DNA from: Nilaparvata lugens
Lineage: Eukaryota; Arthropoda; Insecta; Hemiptera; Delphacidae
Length of the DNA stretch: 64,000 nucleotides
Direction: 5' to 3'
Assembly (NCBI RefSeq): GCF_014356525.2
Contig: NC_052505.1
Span: 54,116,379-54,180,378 of the forward strand
The notes under the pieces were generated by a model that did not search any database, was not told the DNA's origin, and saw only the letters and a list, made by a program, of their open reading frames with translations. This document shows positions 1 to 11,811 of this stretch, piece after piece (the stretch's first letter is position 1; each line of letters starts with the position of its first letter). The translations under genes were made by a program, and so were the position numbers.

Positions 1-219
1 AAAGAGCACTTTACCTAAACGACAGTTCAATGAGAATAAAGCAGTGAATGTGACCTTGACATTGACACTGTTAGAACGAGCATGAACTTCCTACTAATAA
101 TAGAGAAACGGAGGAAAGGAGCATTCCTGCTTGTAAGCCAAACCAAAAACTTATTCTAGCGTTGGGGCTTAGGATTCCTAGCGTAATCGGTCAACAGATG
201 AAGGGTGATAACAAACCAA
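1..219. other. Sequence downstream of Gypsy pol, unassigned
   Basis: This stretch lies 3' of the pol stop codon of the minus-strand Gypsy element. It should hold the end of the element (polypurine tract, 3' LTR or an env-like ORF). I could not identify an LTR boundary, because the matching 5' LTR was not found on the other side and the window cuts the sequence at base 1. No gene is called. Confidence 0.4.
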
Positions 220-2987
220 TTAGGAAACATGTTTCTTTAACTGAGATACGTGAGTTTTCTGTACGATTTTTCCATTATCAGGGTTTACTAATTGAACAGT
301 TACATCGGTGAGCCATTTTTTTTTATTTCAACTGGTCCTTTCCATCTCTTGCATAATTTTGAAGAAATATTATGCGCCTTATTACTAATTACGTGAGATC
401 GTACCCATACTAAATCACCCGTATCGAAAGGTGGAGGGACCCTCCCTTTATCGTAACGTAATTTACGATAATTATGTACTTTCACCAGTTGTTCCTTAGC
501 TTTTTTCCAAACTTTTACAGTATCATTATTAACATTATCCGGTAATATCTCGCTAATATTCCACATATTCATTAAGGGATCTTTAGGTTGATAACGAAAC
601 ATTAAAGAAAATGGACTACAGTTAATCGAATCATGAATTGCAGAATTGAAGACTAAAGGTAACCAGTTATTTACAGTTTCGTCCCATTTAGTTTGTGAAT
701 TACTATGGTATGCGATAAGACAGCTACGTAAATTTCTATGTAGACGTTCTACCATATTTGATTTCGGGTAAAAGGGTGAAGTAGTACTATGTTTTATACC
801 CAGTTGAAAACAAAAATTTCTAAATTTAGAGCTTTTAAAAATGGAAGCATTATCAGAAATAATTAATTTGGGTGTAGAAAAACTTGCAAAAATATTTTTC
901 AAAACCTTAATAACAGTATCTGAGTTGGCTTTTCTCAAAGCTGTTAACCACGAAAACTTTGAAAAGGTATCAATACAAGTAAAAATATGAACATTAGAGT
1001 TTGAGGTGCGAGGGAGAGGTCCTACTAGGTCTATATGAAAAGATTCCAGTGGTTCATTAGGAGCCTTGGATGATAAAAATCCAAAATTCGTTGCATGAGC
1101 TGGCTTACTCTGAGCACAGATACTACACCTCTTCACAAGATAGCTGATATCCTTTCTTAAATCCTTCCAATAAAAATTATCTAGAATTTTTCCTATAGTC
1201 TTAGCTGTGCCAAGATGACCTCCTACGATACTTTCATGATAATATTTAAAAATCACAGGTACTAGGACCTTGGGAACTACGATTTTTAGTTTATCATGAT
1301 TTCTTATTTTGATCACTAGTACCCCATTAGATAAACTGTATGGAAATTGATCGTGGTTATCAGTGATTTTCTTTTTTATTTCCGATAATATAGCATCATT
1401 ATCCTGATGTTGACCTATATCGGTGAAAGCTAATGGAAAATCAGTAATTTTCAAAGAGTTTATCAATTTCAATCCAGAATTAATATCCATATTTTCAAGA
1501 GAATTATCTAATTCAGGTAATTCGGGATCATCATGATACATTCTGGACAGAGCATCGGGTAACAAATTAACCTTCCCCGGTATATGCTCGGTTCGAAACT
1601 GAAAGGATAATAACCTAATGAGCCACCTGGCCAGACGCCCTAAATTTTTGTCTTGGCGGAGAATCCATGCAATGGCATTATTATCAGTTTGTAGGACAAA
1701 AGGTGCATGTTCTAAGTACATACGGAATCTCTCCATCCCATGTATTGCCGCTAAACACTCTAATTCATAAGTGGAATATTTGCACTCTTGTTGGGTCAGC
1801 TTTCGCGAGGAGTAAGCAATTGGTTTCAAAGTGTCATTTACCTTTTGAGAGAGGACAGCAGATATCGCTTTAGAACTGGCGTCAGTAGCAAGCACAAATT
1901 CTTTATTAAAGTCGGCAGTTATTAAAATGGGCGGATTCATGATAGCCTTTTTTAGAGTTTGGAAAGCCCTTTCTTGTTCCTCACCCCATATAAACTTTGT
2001 ATCCTTTTTCCTCAATTCGTTTAAAGGACAAGCAATTGTTGCGTAATTTGGAATAAATTTATGAAAAAAACCACACATTCCTATAAATCTAGATATTGCT
2101 TTTACATTTTTAGGTCTGGGATAATTCCTGATCGAATTAGTTCTACTAGGATCAATAGTTATTCCTTTTTCATTCACAAGATTACCAAGAAACGAAATTT
2201 GTCTTTTAGCAAATTGGGTTTTCTGAATTTTTATCGTAAAACCTGCTGAGCGTAAACGAGATAACACTATCTCTATGTGTTCCAAGTGAGATTTGAAATC
2301 TTTTGAAAATATCACAATGTCATCCAAATAATTTATCATAAACTTGTATTTGATATCTTCAAAAAGAGAATTCAATGCAGTGGTTAAAGCTTGAGCTCCT
2401 ATATTTAGACCAAAGGGAACCTTTTTATATTCATAACAGGCATTTGGTGTTACAAAACAAGTTAAATGTTTACTTGACTCTTTCAAATTCAACTGATAAT
2501 AACTCTGATTCAGATCTAAAACAGAGTAGAACGAAGCACCATTAAACCAATGAAACGAATTTTCTAAATTGGGCAGAGGAGTAGAATCAAGACAAATTTT
2601 TTTGTTTAAAGCTCTGTAATCCACAACTAATCTATGTCCTCCATCATTTTTTGGTACTAAGAAGCAGGGACTAGTATAATGAGAATTGGATTTTTCTATA
2701 ATACCTTCGTCCAACATTTTCTTAACCTTTTCATTGAGAATTTTCATTTTCACAGGACTCAACTGATACGGTGCTTTTCTGACAGGTTCATTATCTCTTA
2801 ATTTAATTTCATATTCCACTAATCTACAGTTGCCTAATCTTTCCGTTAGAACATCTGGGTATTGTTTCAAGATATTATCTAATTTCTCCTTTTGAACGTC
2901 AGTAAGATCATCAAACTCTTGTTCAGTAGTTATAGCATTTATTCCCTTCAAAGAATCAATACTCAATTTACTATCAAATGGAAATTT
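220..2987 (-). CDS. pol: Gypsy pol: reverse transcriptase, RNase H, integrase
   Basis: A ~900-residue polyprotein that would copy the element RNA into DNA and integrate it. Residue numbers are counted from a UUG codon at 2966, which is not a likely real start. RT lies at about residues 70-250, with the catalytic YLDD box at 213-216 and VLDLNQSYYQ near 149. RNase H begins near residue 350 (ATDASS, then TDNNA). Integrase has an HHCC zinc site (HESIVGGHLG through CSIC) followed by the D, D and E regions (FHIDLVGPLP, ISDNAS, MVERLHR). No AUG opens the frame. The frame is open upstream to about 3049 and overlaps the end of gag in the -1 register, so expression by -1 frameshifting is likely. A run of nine T at 316-324 shifts the frame. 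Without that shift the protein stops 80 bases later, at 220-222, and ends in the VSQLK-type tail usual for Gypsy integrases. Confidence 0.9.
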
Positions 2988-4150
2988 GAATTGAGGACAA
3001 AAGCAGAAATAATACCTCTTATATCGGGAACTAACTGAGTATGATGTATGAAATCAGCTCCTAGGATAATTGGCGTAGAGAGAGTTTCGTGAATATAGAA
3101 GCGGAATTTCCAAGAGAAATGTTCAATTTTTATTTTAAGTAGAACAGTGTTAGATAATAATAACTTGCTTTTATTAGCGGTTACGCAAAGTTGATTATCT
3201 TCTACTATTTCAAGGTCAGAGCCACTTAACAATAGTTCATTGAAAACAGGTTTTGAGATAACACTAACGTCGGATCCTGAATCAATAAGACCTATATAGC
3301 TGGTTTCGCTATTCTCCATTTTGCAATTAATGAAAGGAGTGACGTTTTTTCTTAGAGCTCTTATTTTTAACTTATTAAATGTTTTAATTTTCTTTCTCTT
3401 ACTCCTACCTTTTATTCCCTTTAATTTCTTTTTGTCTACTGAAGATGTATTTTCTTTCTTCCTGTTACCAGTTTCTTTGACAGATTTCAAATAATTTACA
3501 CCTTTATTATTATTATTGCTATTCATCTTAAAAGTCCTGCTATGAATTGACCTTTCTATTTTTTTATTTTCTCGGCCTAGTCGGGATTTTTTATGATTGC
3601 AGTTTGAAGCATAGTGCCCTAATTCATTACATTTATAGCAAGTTATTTTACTCGTGTCCCAGTTTCTATTTTCTCTAGAAGGATTCTGACTACCACTATT
3701 CCTGGAATTGTGTCCCTTATTATCATTACCCAAATTAGTTCTACAATGAGCGCTGATATGGCCTAAATTATTACACCTGTAGCATCTGTTTCTTACATTG
3801 TCAACCCTATTAGATACATTTCTACTATTTTGACCATAATTATTGGGGACAAATTTAGACCTTTCTCTATCTGCAAACAGTATGTTTTGTGAGGTCACTG
3901 ACATTTCAGTAAGTTGAGCGAAACTACTAGGTTTATTTTGGAAAAATAACCTAGATCTTTCCTCGGGATTTAGACCAGAACAGATGTCGTTTACTATTTC
4001 CTCTTCTGATTTATTTAATCTCAACAGTTTAGCTGCATATTTTATCGCTAAGATATATGTAGACAGAGGTTCGTTAGGCATTTGTAACCTATAGTAATGT
4101 TCCCTTTCTATTACTGAAATCAACCTAGATGGAATGAAATAGTGGAGCAA
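2963..4150 (-). pseudogene. gag: Gypsy gag C-terminal part with zinc knuckles and protease
   Basis: This is the nucleocapsid and protease portion of gag. Retrotransposon-gag-like sequence comes first (YFIPSRLISVIEREHYYRLQ). It is followed by two perfect CX2CX4HX4C zinc knuckles (CYRCNNLGHISAHC and CYKCNELGHYASNC), a lysine/asparagine-rich linker, and an aspartic protease with the active-site box LIDSGSD and a downstream ILGAD. The stop at 2963-2965 overlaps the open pol frame. The 5' end is not a real start: at 4150 the frame runs out of an inserted piece of DNA, and the missing N-terminal part of gag resumes beyond 4370. It is classed as a pseudogene because gag as a whole is split. Confidence 0.8.
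2981..2987 (-). promoter_or_regulatory. Candidate -1 ribosomal frameshift heptamer A AAT TTC
   Basis: On the minus strand the gag frame reads TCA AAT TTC CAT and reaches its TGA stop at 2963-2965. The heptamer A AAT TTC fits the X XXY YYZ rule in exactly the gag phase. A -1 slip there enters the open pol frame, which has no stop between about 3049 and the end of pol. The heptamer match and phase are seen directly. Function is inferred, and no downstream pseudoknot was worked out. Confidence 0.5.
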
Positions 4151-4370
4151 TTCTCCATTTCATTTCATTTCATTTATTCAACTCAAAACAAAACAGATAC
4201 AAAAATAATCATATACACTTTTGTGATATATTATCCCTCTAGCTACAAGCTATTTGAGGGATTAAAAAAAATTAAATTTAATCAATAAATATCAACAGTT
4301 CTTATTGATTTCTTATTATTATTATTTTTCCACAATAGAGTCCAAGTAGAATGTTCAGTCAACTTTTCAT
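4151..4370 (-). mobile_element. Small insertion in gag, LINE 3'-tail-like
   Basis: About 220 bp with stops in all frames separate two stretches of gag that would otherwise be adjacent. Read on the minus strand it ends in GAATAAATGAAATGAAATG, a poly-A-signal-like sequence followed by a short tandem AAATG tail. That is how many 5'-truncated LINE copies end. The limits are approximate and no target-site duplication was resolved. Confidence 0.45.
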
Positions 4371-5679
4371 ATCGATGTACACATGAAATTCATTAAAGGA
4401 TTTACCTTCACAGATTGCCCTGTCTAATCTCTCCGCAAGTGGGCCAATAGCAGCAGAAACCAGTAAATTGAAGAGTAACTGACCATCTAAATAAAGATCT
4501 TTCTTCTATAAGTAAACTCACTTCAATGAATTTTAGTAACTTATCCACGCTTAAGCCATCATTTTGAGGAAGTTGCTTTATGAGGGCTTCAATAGGATTG
4601 GACAATTTATTATAAATTCCATTTAATAGAGAATGAGTTACATTATCTGATACTCTAGTACTAACTAAATGATTTTCTTGGTTGATACTAGACAATATCT
4701 CGTCAGTATTTCTATCATGGGCATCTGCTAACGTTGCATTGTTGGATTGCCTACTAGTAGTTTGTGACATCATTTTAGTATTCTGGATACTATTTAAACA
4801 TGTGTTAAAACTATTCGTAGTTTGATTTTTCCCGGAACTGGATGGTTCTCCCATGTTTACTTGACTATTAGTAATCAATTTATTGGATTCACTTTCGGTA
4901 ATTAGTATAGTAGGGTTCGGTCTAGATACTTTTTCGATAGGTTGCTGATTATTTCCTTCTTTACTAGAACCTAAGTTCAATTTATCATCCCTAGTGGTTG
5001 ACTCTGTGTTAAGCCCAAGATTGGTAGCTAAAATATCATCGTTATTTCCGCCTAGCTGACTGATTTGTGACGTAGTTGGATCAATATTAACAATCTTTTC
5101 ATCAATGGGAGACGCAGGTCTACTAGATAACTCTTTTAATTCTACTAGTTTGGAAAATACAGTTTTAGCGGAAAGAAGAGCCTCGTTAATTCCACTGATT
5201 AGTTTTTGATCCCCTACTTCCCTAGCGTAGGTCAATAACTGGAAAATTCTATTTAAAATATGCAAGAAAATCGTAAATCCCTTAGATGTATTTCCCTGTC
5301 CGTCAGCACTTCCTAAGCTAGGAATCCCGTCTAAATTTTCCTGTTCTTTAGTCAATTGAAAAACAATTTTTTGAAGAGCTTCTTTACTCGAAGTTTCGTT
5401 GTAACTAATCCTACAAATCTGGGGGTCAGGATTACTCCTTAGAATTCTAAATTTGGCTCTTAGTGTGTCAAGGTCAAGATCTTTCACTGTCTCAGGTGGC
5501 ACTCCCAAAGTTTCAAGCTCAAAAATTAGATTCTCTTTTACTATATAGTTAGGATTAAATTTCCTATTTGGCAACAAACTAAAATCGAAATTTTCTTCAA
5601 CTGACTTCTTTACTTCCCAGTAATTAACTACACTATTTTGAGGGTTAGATTTACGTTTTGGTGAGAGCATTACCGCCAT
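4371..5679 (-). pseudogene. gag: Gypsy gag N-terminal part
   Basis: An open frame of ~400 residues starting at an AUG (5677-5679), rich in Ser, Asn and Thr, with no sequence family recognisable at the N-terminus. It lies directly upstream of the nucleocapsid half of gag on the same strand, so it is taken as matrix/capsid. Near 4490 the frame shifts by one base. In the shifted frame a capsid-like stretch (LAERLDRAICEGKSFNEF) continues to the insertion, and it matches the gag sequence resuming at 4150. Without the shift the frame ends at 4408. The assignment rests on position and on that junction. Confidence 0.65.
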
Positions 5680-6648
5680 TTATATCCAATAATAGTACAG
5701 GACAATCATAAATTTTACCATATTAAAATAAAAACTAATAAAGAATTATGTTTCTAAATTATTTGTATTCTTTAGTTACTCTACTCTACCCTCCCTCACT
5801 TACAATGCAGAAGGCGTATAGAAAGCTATCAAAACGGAAATAGTTTAATGAGAGGCGCAGTTGATACATACGCTGAGAGTGGCGCAGTTGATACATTTTT
5901 ATTTTGTTTTATTCAATCCTCCCACTGTATGCTAACGAAACTGGATTCAAACCGACAGATTTAGGAATCAATTCCATCAACACAAAGTAAGAAAGACCGG
6001 AATAATTCAATTAACGTATACTTAATTAATTTGACAGCAGTCTACAGACCTTAAACATTGCAAATGGGTAGTATTGTAATAAAAACGATATATTCGGTAA
6101 TAAGCATGTGTGTTAAATTTAATTTTGAAGATAAACAGAATTGGACAAATTTAAATATAGAATCAAATAAATTGTACAGTTATCGATAGTTAAAAGAAGC
6201 ATCTAATTAAATATTGAAAACAGATTAAACGGTGCAACAAATTATGAATATAAAATAAACAGATTACATTTTGATCTCAATACATAGTGATTCAGATAAA
6301 TACCTTATATGTTGAGGAGGGGCGCCCCAAAACCCTTTTAATCGATGAACACTTTTGCAATATTTCACTTTTCGCGAGCACTGTTTACACTTTATCCATA
6401 TGGGCGATGCTACGAAGTTTGGCTGATATCCTTATACGTCGATATTATTTGAAGACGGCGAATCTTTTGGTGTGGCGGGTTTGTACAATTACGAACTCCG
6501 GTGGAATCTTCCCAGATTCGTCTGGACCAGTCCTCGTACCAGAATAATTAGACTGAACGTCCTGGATTCGTAATCATCGGTCTGGTTCACCGAATGTAGA
6601 CTTGCAGCCTCGCCATGGAACGTGGAATATGGGACCTGGCTTCAATCA
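5680..6648. other. Unassigned AT-rich DNA upstream of gag
   Basis: This region should include the leader and 5' LTR of the Gypsy element. The only structure seen is a direct repeat of GGCGCAGTTGATACAT (5854-5869 and 5881-5896, period 27). An 86-codon open stretch near 6287-6547 has no recognisable features. No gene is called. Confidence 0.4.
5854..5896. repeat. Two-copy 16-bp direct repeat, period 27
   Basis: GGCGCAGTTGATACAT occurs perfectly at 5854-5869 and 5881-5896. It lies where the Gypsy leader or LTR edge would be expected. The role is unknown. Confidence 0.7.
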
Positions 6649-6713
6649 TGGACTTCGGGCATGGACATCCAGCATAAACATCGAGCATAGACTTCGAGCG
6701 TAGACATCGACCG
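6649..6713. repeat. 13-bp minisatellite, five copies
   Basis: Five imperfect head-to-tail units of the form TGGACTTCGGGCA / TAGACATCGAGCA. Period 13 holds across all units with one to four mismatches each. Confidence 0.75.
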
Positions 6714-7740
6714 CTGTTTGGGATATAAAGGAAAAACCATTTTGTAAATCCTATACATACTATAACTTATACAATATTTAATAAACAGTAGAAAATTAAG
6801 TTTTAACAAAATTTAATACAATAGAAAGAATTATTTAAATTTTTTCAATAAAAATTTACTCAAGAATTTTAGAAACAAGAAGTCTATTACTTTATTATTA
6901 TTTGAGATTTAGACAAATTTACTTCGAAACAGAATTACTACCAGAGCAGAGAAATATAACAAATTAAGGGAATACTTTCTTCAGATATGGGTAAGAACCA
7001 ATATATATAATTTTATAAATTCAAGATTTATATGATAACTTATTTGTTTCCGCAAAATTAATAGAAAAGAAATACAATGAATTATTATATATAGTAATTA
7101 CCTTTAATAGCGGGTTTTTGCACGCATTAAAACAATCTGATGTAATATTTGAATACCGGCATTTTAAATTATAAATTTGAGGACTACTGTGAACTATGGA
7201 GTTACTACCGGTTTTGTATTAATAGAAAACTTCACATTACTTAGTGAACAAAATAAGTACAGAATTTACAGTTAAACATGAAAAAAATAAGAAGCGGGAG
7301 TTACATCCTTTCTCACCGGGAGCTCGACTTGAACTAGCTGTTTTCTATCAAAAATTGTTATTCGACCGTTAATCAGGAAGAAGAACAAGAAAGAAATTGC
7401 AGCGACAAGGACAGAAACTGAGCGAGCTCCATGTTAACAGAATGGGAGTAAGTGAGAAAATCGAACGGGAGAAAGAAACTCTCATTCGACAGTATTCGAC
7501 AAACCTCCTAGATAAGGATGTTTTTCAAAGAATTAACCGAAAAACAAGATAATTTTTGAAACAAGAATAATTCTGTTACATTCTCGATACCGGCCTCTAC
7601 TTTTACGGCCGGTAAAAATAGAAGAACATTCAAGAGACTACTGATGAATTGGCTACAAGAGAGATGTTTCTACAGTTTACTGGAGTTTTTCTCGTATACA
7701 GTGTGAGAAATAAACCGAGTGAAATATTATAATAGTTAAT
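6714..7740. other. Unassigned non-coding DNA
   Basis: AT-rich sequence without a recognisable ORF or repeat. The one local structure is an 8-bp perfect hairpin arm pair, TACCGGCC/GGCCGGTA, near 7590-7615. Confidence 0.4.
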
Positions 7741-7910
7741 GGCATCTTTTTCTTGGACTTCAAATATTCACGGAGCTTTTGATGACCTGACAGATTGTAT
7801 GATTTTATTGTAACTGACAAATGCGAAACATTTAATGTAAAATGAAAATGCATGAATAAATATTATATTATTATTATTATTATTATTATTACTATTATTA
7901 TTATTATTAT
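7741..7910 (+). repeat. LINE/SINE-like 3' end with (ATT)n tail
   Basis: An AT-rich tract ending ATGCATGAATAAA followed by about 50 bp of (ATT)n resembles the 3' terminus of a 5'-truncated non-LTR element. The second copy of the locus starts inside this tail at 38430. The element family is not identified. Confidence 0.4.
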
Positions 7911-8517
7911 CCCGCTATGCTAAATAATGCAGTTCAATTCAATTGGATACTTCATAGTTACGCTTAGATATAACTTGGTTTTCTTAATAACTCAATATTT
8001 TCAAGTTCTGAGAGTTTATTGAATGTAATCCAAACTTAAAATAAATCTATATATATAAAAGCGAAATGGCACTCACTCACTGACTGACTCACTCACTCAC
8101 TCACTCACTCACTCACTCACTCGCATAACTAAAAATCTACCGGACCAAAAACGTTCAAATTTGGTAGGTATGTTCAGTTGGCCCTTTAGAGGCGCACTAA
8201 GAAATCTTTTGGCAATATTTTAACTCTAAGGGTTGTTTTTAAGGGTTTAAAGTTCGTCTTTTAGCATGTATATTCTTCTTCTCCCAATCTCTTAATTATA
8301 ATTGAAATTTCCATATCATATGTTACTATAGAACTATAATCTAGATAGAGTACCTCTTCGAAACAGTTGTTAACTGGCAACTAAATTAATAATTTTGTCA
8401 GGTTGGCATTAAGTTGAGTTGACTATATTAGGTTGGCACCAAGTTGAAGATCTAAATGCATTTATCGCGGAAAAATTGATTGGGCACTGCTACTTCAATC
8501 CTGGGAATATTATATTA

Positions 8518-8723
8518 CTAGCCGTCAGGCTCGCTTCGCTCGCCATATCCGTTTAGCCAGACGTTTAGTCTGGACCCCCGACTGGATTGCTCTAACATAT
8601 GATAAAAATGCTCAAATGAAAAATGCAGGCGAGCGAAGCGAGCCTGCTGATCTCATTCTTGGACGATCCAGTCGGGGGTCCTGGCTAGACGGATATGGCG
8701 AGCGAAGCGAGCCTGACGGCTAG
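8518..8723. repeat. 206-bp palindromic element inside the Helitron, copy A
   Basis: The outer 35 bases of each arm are perfect reverse complements, beginning CTAGCCGTCAGGCTCGC. Pairing continues imperfectly through a CCCCGACTGG / CCAGTCGGGG block. A third GAGCGAAGCGAGC core lies in the middle near 8630-8643. No clear target-site duplication was seen. Confidence 0.85.
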
Positions 8724-9329
8724 TCTACTATAAATCTGGTGTGGCGCACTCACACAAGATTCCTTGCCGTTATGAAAATTGATCACCTGACGCTAGTGTT
8801 CCCGCGCATCTCAAGTCTACTATTCAAAGATTCGAGCCAGCTGGTGACAGGGCAATAACGCTGGAGACACACGAGGTCTTCTTTCTCTTCATAGTGAATC
8901 ATTTAATAGAATCAACAGTTGCCAACAGTTTGCAATAATTGGATAATCTCATTCTCTCAAATTTCGAGCTTATTTTTAATTTTAGGTGCAAATGTTACTG
9001 AACATTAATTGTAGAGATTTTCATGCTCAATCTTTTCCATTCGAAATTCTCTGTTTAAATTGTATCTGAAGCCTGATAATTGAGAATCCAAAATCAAAAT
9101 TTGAATAGATAGGATGGAGCTCCTGAAATTTTTACAGATATGGGACTTGTGGCAGTTGATAGAGCTTATCGATGACTATTCTAGGTATCACTTTAATCAA
9201 AATCGTTTAGCCGTTTTCGAGAAAATCGCGAAAAACCCTGTTTTTGACAACATTTTCGCCATTTTAGCCGCCATCTTGAATCTATGGTAATAGGGCAAGG
9301 AAAGTAAAAATGCTTCTCTCACTCACTCA

Positions 9330-9675
9330 CTCACTCACTGATCACGATTTCCGGAAAACTACTGGATGGATTGCAACAAAACTTCGAATATAGCTTCATT
9401 ATACGTCCTAGGTGCTCACTAAGAAATCTTTTGGCGATATTTCAACTCAAAGGGTGGTTTTTATGGGTTTAAAGTTCGTCTTCCAGCATGTATATTCTCC
9501 TTCACCCTATCTCTCGATTATATTTGTAATGTCCATATCATATGTTACTATAGAACTATTATCAAGAGAGAGTACCTATTCGAAACAGTTGTTAACTGGC
9601 AACTAAATTAATAATTTTGTCAGGTTGGCATTAAGTTGAGATGACTTCATTAGGTTGGCACCAAGTTGAAGAAAT
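9330..9675 (+). repeat. Second, degenerate Helitron 5' region, copy A
   Basis: This region repeats the order of 8070-8440: a CACT tract, a GTGCTCACTAAGAAATCTTTTGGC-like block, the ATCATATGTTACTATAGAAC stretch, and the paired AGGTTGGCA/AAGTTGA motifs. It is in the same orientation with modest divergence. The TCTATAT start is missing. It indicates one Helitron inserted in, or recombined with, a relative. Confidence 0.7.
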
Positions 9676-9689
9676 TTCAGTAATTCAGT

Positions 9690-9890
9690 ATGGAGGGTAT
9701 TTTTAAAACTTCAGAAGTGTCCGTTGTGGAATCATGTTTGCAAAGAATGAGGGAATTCGGCAAAAACTTAACTTGGGCGAAAGAAAGGGGTTATTTATTG
9801 AAACGGCAAATAGCTGTTGTTGCTTTTCCTAATGTGAAAATATCTTCCATAGAAGTAAGGCGCTTTTTCCATGAATCAATTACTCCTTAA
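9690..9890 (+). other. 66-codon ORF of unknown nature, block A only
   Basis: An AUG-started open frame (MEGIFKTSEVSVVESCLQRM…) without a recognised domain. It reads like real protein (mixed charged and hydrophobic residues, no low complexity). It lies wholly in the 492 bp missing from block B. It could be a host gene fragment captured by the Helitron or a chance ORF. I do not assign a function. Confidence 0.25.
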
Positions 9891-11811
9891 CATTGATTGT
9901 TTTACCAAAGAAAATAGAAGGTAGCTTTCGATAAAAATATTGGAGAATATGCATTACAGTTCGTTGACTGTCAGTATTCCTCATAATATCATCAATGCTC
10001 TCCATTCAAACAAATGCTGACACATTGATGTGAATCTTACTATAATTTGGTTACTTTAGATCAGATGAAGATAACAATATTGATGATCGCTACTCTTTCA
10101 ATTTCAATTATGTTTGACATTTTTGCTTTTGATGCCAGCTGTTATAATGTGAAATAAGCAATGAAATCATAATCATTGAAGTCAATTGTACTTAGAAAGC
10201 AATTTCTGTTTGAATATGTGTGTTTGTGGATATGTATGTATATCGGACGAATTTCGGAAACGGCTCTAGAGATTTCGATTGAATCAGGAATATGGTGGGT
10301 TTGAGACAAAAAACATTATTTTGGAACAGGTCTCAACTCTGGGAAAATTCGCTGAAGTTCCTTGAGGAAGGATTATTGGTCCCTTAAGTAGCAGTTGATC
10401 AGAAAAAAGTTCTCAATAGTCTGTTGAAAACGTAAGAGAGTGTGGGTAGATGGAAAAGATCATAATAGCTGTATTTGATTTACCAAATTTGGCAACCTTA
10501 TTTTGAAAAATTGCAGTACTCACGGAACATTTGTAAGAATAGTTTTAGAAAGTGACCGGATGATAGCAAAAGAAATTTAAAATCGATATCTCCAAACATA
10601 CATGGTAGTTGAATGTGATGTTTATTGTGAGGTGATAGAAATGTGACTAATTTCATCAGCCTCTGTTGCATTGGTTCCTCTGTTGCTTTATGTTTGTACC
10701 TTAGACTAGTTGAAGAATAGACACACTGGGAAGTCTAGCCTCTGAAGCCAACATGAATGGATGCGTGACATCATACTGGGGCATGACTTGATACTGAAAT
10801 CTGTGGCTGGAGAAACATTCTCTGCTTCTCCATCTACTTAACCATCTCTATAAACAACAAAAGCGACAATATTGGAGCCTGTATTTGGTGAGAATTTGTT
10901 AATTGACTTCAAAGTTATAATGTCTTTTGAAAATAATAAGGTACAGTAGCCTACGAAACTATTAATTAGTTATTACAATTATTGTGATGCTGCAATGAGT
11001 TCACTCACATCATAACCAAGGATAATCATACAGTTAAAACTTACGATTTTAATGTGTATAAATTTCAACTTACTCATGAAAAGATATTCCACTTCCTTTC
11101 CTAAATCTTTCAGTGCAATTATATGCTGTGCAGGAGTTTACCATTTCCATAAATAATATTCTACTTCCATCTGAAATAGACACAATCTGCTATGGAAGAC
11201 AATGTAAACTCTACAGAGAAGTTTTCTATCCAATGCTGACGTCACGATGAGGCGATATGGCATTAAATGTTGGCTCCATCGACTTCCATTATGAATATAC
11301 AATGGGGCGTGTCTATCCTATAACTGGTCTAAGGTTTGTATGCAGCCATGGCCTCGAGAGAGCCAGTTGCACTGTCTAATTCATAATCCGGACTAAATAC
11401 CACCAGAACCAATAAGAGAAGCCTTCTATTTGAAAATTCCAGAATAAGCAAGAGATCCATGAATACCAGAGTCATCAAATTCCGAATCAACTCAACTTTG
11501 AATTTAATCTTCAATTGCATCAAGCAAGAACAGAAATAACATGATTACTGCTAATTTGATAACTGTCAACGGAAAATATTAATTGCCAATGAATAAAGTC
11601 GAGGTCGACTCTTAAGCCCGCCCAATATTCTACAAAATTCGCTGCAATATTAGAGCACTACAGAGCACTTCCAACACATCAATTGATCATTCGAATGATT
11701 TGACTCAATAATTTCCATGCCAAGTTGTGGCCTAATCTCAAAAACGTTTATAACAATTTTGGTAGGATTTAGATTACAAATGTTTCACAAAAATAATTTT
11801 ATCTTTTAATT

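Larger units (their letters stand above)
220..5679 (-). mobile_element. Ty3/Gypsy-type LTR retroelement, internal region
   Basis: The minus strand reads, in order, a gag-like protein, two CCHC zinc knuckles, an aspartic protease, reverse transcriptase, RNase H and integrase. This domain order (integrase after RNase H) is that of Ty3/Gypsy elements. No LTR pair, primer-binding site or polypurine tract could be confirmed within the window, so the outer limits are only those of the coding region. The gag is damaged by frameshifts and a ~220-bp insertion, while pol is almost open. The copy is therefore probably non-autonomous but fairly young. Confidence 0.9.

Noticed and set aside
1667..2249. 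Two plus-strand frames inside Gypsy pol
   Set aside because: They are antisense shadows of the RT/RNase H coding sequence.
5854..5896. GGCGCAGTTGATACAT repeat as a retroelement primer-binding site
   Set aside because: A primer-binding site for this minus-strand element should read TGG on the minus strand next to an LTR end. The motif has the wrong orientation and no LTR edge was found.
6287..6547. 86-codon plus-strand frame near the Gypsy element
   Set aside because: No motif, no start context and no relative. It reads as chance ORF.
11329..11523. 64-codon minus-strand frame (also 41402-41596)
   Set aside because: Leu-rich, without a motif or start context, inside Helitron filler. It is identical in both blocks only because the blocks are duplicates.
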